Of a stretch of DNA of 64,000 nt, positions 62,201 through 64,000 are shown piece by piece. Below the pieces are notes generated by a model, which saw only the letters and a list, made by a program, of their open reading frames with translations, had not been told where the DNA came from and did not search any database. Numbering within the stretch: position 1 is the first letter of the stretch; each line of letters begins with the position of its first letter. The stretch comes from Stappia sp. MMSF_3263 (GTDB lineage: Bacteria; Pseudomonadota; Alphaproteobacteria; Rhizobiales; Stappiaceae), in the NCBI RefSeq assembly GCF_030733745.1, contig NZ_JASHIK010000006.1, positions 1 to 64,000 on the forward strand. The letters are read 5' to 3'. The translations under genes were made by a program, and so were the position numbers.

Positions 62201-62447
62201 CGATGACCCGCAAATGCATCGCCGTCCAGTCGCGGCCCTCCTCCGGCCCCAGGCCGGCCTCGCTCGGCAGCAGGCCGGTCACGTCGCCATGGGTCTCCCG
62301 ATCGATCCGGTTCTGGAAGACGTAGCGGCCCGACCTGTCGAAGATCCAGGCAGGCTGAGGAAGACAGTCGAGCGCTGCGATGAGCGTGCGGTTGCTTTCC
62401 AGAATGCCGGTCCCGTTCGCGGGAGTGGCGTCCAGCCGATCCATCAT
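59205..62447 (-). CDS. PAS-GGDEF-EAL cyclic-di-GMP signalling protein
   Basis: About 1080 residues: at least five PAS-type sensor repeats in the N-terminal 640 (for example TDAAHRFTSVMGDGG, VVVCDRDGRVQWVNPAFVRLTGYSP, VSANPEACRLLGLSEEQM), then GGDEF (RLGGDEFAVL, intact, with IDLDHFKTVNDTLGHDAGD) and EAL domains. The EAL signature reads EVL in FEVLARWQ, but the catalytic glutamate, DDFGTGYASL and EGVETEEQ are retained, so phosphodiesterase activity is likely. No signal peptide or membrane segment is seen, so it is cytosolic. Start: adjacent ATG codons at 62447 and 62444 follow GGGGCGAG; both precede the first PAS. Confidence 0.9.
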   Translation of the reverse strand: MMDRLDATPANGTGILESNRTLIAALDCLPQPAWIFDRSGRYVFQNRIDRETHGDVTGLLPSEAGLGPEEGRDWTAMHLRVIAGERVHYSREMVTSRGRVVSETSIEPIVLDGLIVGGVGVSVDQTERSDAVRRLNDIHQRLQDFVAVSSDWVWETDAAHRFTSVMGDGGRLGVDFSDWLGRTRWEVTGADPAVDPLWRSYADTVERRQPIVNFVFLTARADGDPMWAEVNGRPRYGPDGLFLGYRGVTRDITRRERLAQQLRRSDIVIQATNNAVVVCDRDGRVQWVNPAFVRLTGYSPQEVAGRRPGDLLECPETDPRTSEEVREAVGAGRAIRTQILNQSRDGRRYWLDVDIRPFHRADGTLEGFVSVQSDVTELIETQARTRALVENVAAGIVRHDASGAIVSANPEACRLLGLSEEQMIGQAMTDPRWGTIFPDGRPRLGEEMPSSIVLRTGKAIRNEIVGIRLPEGNTRWLRVNAQFVSSPFSEDHEVIASFVDVTQDEEQRRALEDARALLHDIIETIPDAIAAYDRDDRLILFNRAYKDFYARSTGVICAGARFEDILRHGVSVGQYAGAGQTPQEQEAWVQERLAIHRDPPSSPSIQFLSDGRWLQVNERRSQSGVIVGARTDITALKQAELAIRRTAETDGLTQLANRSVMLRELDAALLGERVPDRFGAFIIIDLDHFKTVNDTLGHDAGDKLLTTVSRRLLRQVRRSDVVARLGGDEFAVLLTGLGDELSVERMVQKLHKALTARVHLGGRMIRPGISMGITMFPTDGETATDLVKNADIALYQSKARGRNCWTMFNPQLRRRLERRHEIGDALRAAIAADEIAVAFQPLLEITGKHVVGFEVLARWQHRGEAVSPVEFVGIAEDIGLGGLLGRAIMERAFSALARSLAEGRDPGHIAINLATSQLKDAQFPQQVAEALDRHGLSSDRLEFEVTENVLLDRAAERVAETLTQLRRMGISLSLDDFGTGYASLTHLKRFPVSRLKIDQSFVRNIGIADDDAAIVQTIVSLAHSLGMTAVAEGVETEEQMRVLESFGCDIAQGYLIGRPSPQLAWAPQAPLSSMETGRPV

Positions 62448-62933
62448 CTCGCCCCGTGGGGATACGGTCTCGGCCGCCGGCCACGAACCGGCGAGGCGCA
62501 GAGCCGTCTCCAGCTTGATCCTGTCATTCGTACGGCTTCCGAACCCGCCTGGTTCGCACGTTGCCCGCCACCCTTGTCCATCCATCGCCCGGGCTTGCGG
62601 CCATGTCCGGCTTCCGGTTCTCCCAGTCTACAACAACCGGATACGCCACTGCAGTCATCGAAAACAGGAAGGCATACTTGGGTGTCCGAAAGGTTACAGG
62701 CTTGCATGGATTCGGAAAGCTTCAATACGGTGGAAACGTCCGTGAAATGATATCTCCAGACTGAATTTCCCTCATATCGCCGTAGCGGAAGGTTCGTGGC
62801 GGGACGCGATCTTGTCAACATCGCGTCCCGCGAACAGCCATCCGCGCACCCGTCCTAATGAAATTGATTTTTCGCGCCAGTTTGCTATCAAGCGCGGACG
62901 ACATGCAGGCCGGCCACGACCGGCACCGTCAAT
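62448..62933. other. 486-base gap between the GGDEF-EAL gene and tRNA-Arg
   Basis: No gene recognised. It must hold the promoter of the minus-strand GGDEF-EAL gene and that of tRNA-Arg. Composition becomes AT-richer near 62630-62790. Confidence 0.4.
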
Positions 62934-63010
62934 GGTCCCGTAGCTCAGCAGGATAGAGCATCAGATTCCTAATCTGAGGGTCACAGGTTCGAATCCTGTC
63001 GGGGTCACCA
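62934..63010 (+). tRNA. tRNA-Arg (anticodon CCT)
   Basis: A 77-base cloverleaf: acceptor GGTCCCG/CGGGGTC, D arm GCTC/GAGC, anticodon stem TCAGA/TCTGA with loop TTCCTAA giving CCT, T arm with GGTTCGAATCC and encoded CCA. tRNA genes are common integration sites, and accessory DNA follows directly. Confidence 0.93.
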
Positions 63011-63037
63011 ATCTTTTCAATGAGTTACGTACACTGC

Positions 63038-63070
63038 ACCGTTTCAATTGGAAGATTTGAAACGGTTTTT
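63038..63070 (+). terminator. Rho-independent terminator after tRNA-Arg
   Basis: A 10-bp perfect inverted repeat (ACCGTTTCAA with TTGAAACGGT, loop 9) directly followed by a T run. A second GAAACGGTTTT follows at once as a partial duplicate. Confidence 0.7.
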
Positions 63071-63156
63071 GAAACGGTTTTCGCTAAACGAAAGCTCCGG
63101 TCGAGGCATGATCAACCGATTCGACGGTCACATGCTGATCAATGACACGTAGCTTT

Positions 63157-63333
63157 TGACCTGCTCCCCTGAAAAATCCTCGTTTTGAGGTTAGTCTGTT
63201 CCCAATTGAAGGAAACAGACGATGAAGCGATATCTGAATAGCCCCGCGTTTTCTAGACGCCTTCGGAGTTCATTTCCTGCTGCCGTTCAAACTCAACGGG
63301 TGACAGCATCCCGTTTCTGAGTGCGGACGGTCA
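63157..63333 (-). mobile_element. Remnant of an IS3-family insertion sequence
   Basis: The left part begins TGACCTGCTCCCCTGAAAAA, the terminal-repeat type of IS3-family (IS407-like group) elements. On the minus strand the last codons read RNGMLSPVEFERQQEMNSEGV, the C-terminus of an OrfB DDE transposase, ending at 63253-63255. An in-frame stop at 63331-63333 cuts it upstream, so only about 25 codons remain. The element is a truncated relic, not mobile. Confidence 0.7.
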
Positions 63334-63587
63334 ATTGCGATGGTCGACAATGGTGAGAATGTACAATGTCCCAGCAAGCCGCGTTAGATTACCAACTTCC
63401 GGAGATATCTGAGGCTGATCGGGCCACAACGGCAGGCGGCCCGCGGTGCGGAATTGTCGGTGAGACAGGCGAGGGTTTCAAGGTCTATGTCGCACAGTGC
63501 ATGGTACGCTCATCATCGGCCCCCATCATCTATGCGCCAACTGGCCGGAGGATGGTTCCGCCGAGCTCCAGTAATTCGCGCAGGGCA

Positions 63588-64000
63588 TCAAGCAGCCTGA
63601 GGCGGTTGTAGGCGGCCAGCTCGTGCGCCGCGCGTTGACGGTAAGGGCGCCCCGCGTTCTTGTCGAGCGAGCAGGTTTGCGCGTGTCTCGGCAAGTTCGT
63701 TCAGGACCATGGATCCACCGTCGATCTCGGCAAGGATGGCGAGAAGGCCGGTGCCTGCCGAAGGTTCGAGCACCAGATCGTCCGGCCCGACCGCCGCTGC
63801 CGTCAGAACCGCAAGGCCAAGCGGAATAGGCGTCGAGAATTGCTGAAAGGTCTGGCTTTCCTCCGATCCACCCGTTTGCGTTGGCAGGAGATCCGCAATC
63901 CTGGTGAGGGTGGAAAGCCGTAAATCCTGAGACCCGGCTTTACGGAAAAGCGCCTTTCCGTATTTGCGCAGGAAGAGAACGGTTGCCCCCTCGCAAGTCT
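63588..64000 (-). pseudogene. Truncated 'strawberry notch'-like methylase/helicase gene of plasmid/ICE type
   Basis: The frame is open to the window edge. Reading from the edge it gives TCEGATVLFLRKYGKALFRK, then QTFQQFSTPIPLGLAVLTAA and LVLEPSAGTGLLAILAEIDGG followed by VLNELAETRANLLA. QFSTP and the SAM-type EPSAGTG loop are known from the large methylase-helicase proteins of conjugative plasmids and ICEs. Homology stops at about 63645; the last 25 or so residues to 63588 are unlike the family. It is a 3'-truncated fragment whose 5' part lies outside the window. Confidence 0.7.

Noticed and set aside
59490-62750. A 1086-codon plus-strand frame opposite the GGDEF-EAL gene
   Set aside because: Shadow of the GGDEF-EAL coding sequence; no coherent domains.
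63366-63611. An 81-codon plus-strand frame in the accessory region
   Set aside because: Its second half overlaps the antisense of gene fragments and no motif or family was recognised; coding status cannot be supported.
1-64000. CRISPR arrays, rRNA genes and prophage modules
   Set aside because: No regularly spaced repeats, rRNA sequence, integrase, capsid or terminase motifs were seen.

Overview
The window is high-GC, gene-dense bacterial chromosome and reads as an alphaproteobacterium of the order Hyphomicrobiales (Rhizobiales). The support is the hemC-hemD-Mic60-hemY block with tsaD divergent to hemC, a ChvD-free rhizobial-style set of small conserved families (DUF1674, YggT/DUF167, MipA/OmpV, Trm112-like) and rhizobial-like N-termini such as that of HemC. 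A family such as Stappiaceae would fit, but that is inference and not proven here.

Layout. 1-2.5 kb: a queuosine-precursor transporter (YhhQ type) faces a yggT-DUF167-folD run. 2.76-4.5 kb: tRNA-Ala(CGC) followed by a compositionally odd patch with a HicA-like toxin candidate, its HTH partner and an AT-rich gene carrying an RX4H (HEPN-like) motif that seems to have lost its 5' end. 4.5-10.5 kb: ATP-grasp ligase, LolA-like protein, FtsK and an aminotransferase on the minus strand. 10.7-17.9 kb: DUF1674 protein, then htpX, RsmB-type rRNA methylase, a heparinase II/III-family protein, purH and a DUF1232 protein. 17.9-24.9 kb: ankyrin protein, AlkA-type glycosylase, MipA/OmpV porin-like protein, methyltransferase, the membrane urate hydroxylase PuuD and a divergent LysR regulator. 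25-27.8 kb: a GNAT/BioF2-type gene broken by a one-base frameshift and a polysaccharide flippase.

28-37.3 kb is the most interesting block: a PgtC-like periplasmic protein, a PgtB-like sensor kinase and a PgtA-like sigma-54 activator, translationally coupled, followed by a consensus sigma-54 promoter with upstream inverted repeats, and then a complete ABC importer (binding protein, double permease, ATPase). The sensor-associated binding protein and the transporter's binding protein are visibly paralogous, so the system probably senses and imports the same ligand; the ligand cannot be read from the sequence.

37.4-39.8 kb: EamA transporter divergent from a MocR regulator with a palindrome between them. 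tRNA-Thr(CGT) follows. 40.4-46.2 kb: hemC, hemD, a mitofilin (Mic60) homologue and hemY. 46.3-50.4 kb: a tightly packed run tsaD-Nudix-gpsA-YciI-EVE-methyltransferase. 50.6-55.7 kb: M20 amidohydrolase, membrane-anchored AlbA_2/Schlafen-type protein behind four 14-bp repeats, TauE/SafE exporter, threonine-dehydratase-like enzyme and leuB with a strong terminator. 55.8-58.7 kb (minus): Trm112-like, Lon-N-domain protein, CnoX-type thioredoxin, YbaK/ProX-type deacylase. Then tRNA-Gly(GCC), a large PAS-GGDEF-EAL protein, and tRNA-Arg(CCT) at 62.9 kb. The last 1 kb after tRNA-Arg is accessory DNA: an IS3-family remnant and a truncated plasmid/ICE-type 'strawberry notch' methylase-helicase gene running off the window edge.

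Most opposite-strand open frames in this high-GC DNA are shadows and were left out. All functional calls come from reading motifs and family resemblance by eye; no database search was possible.
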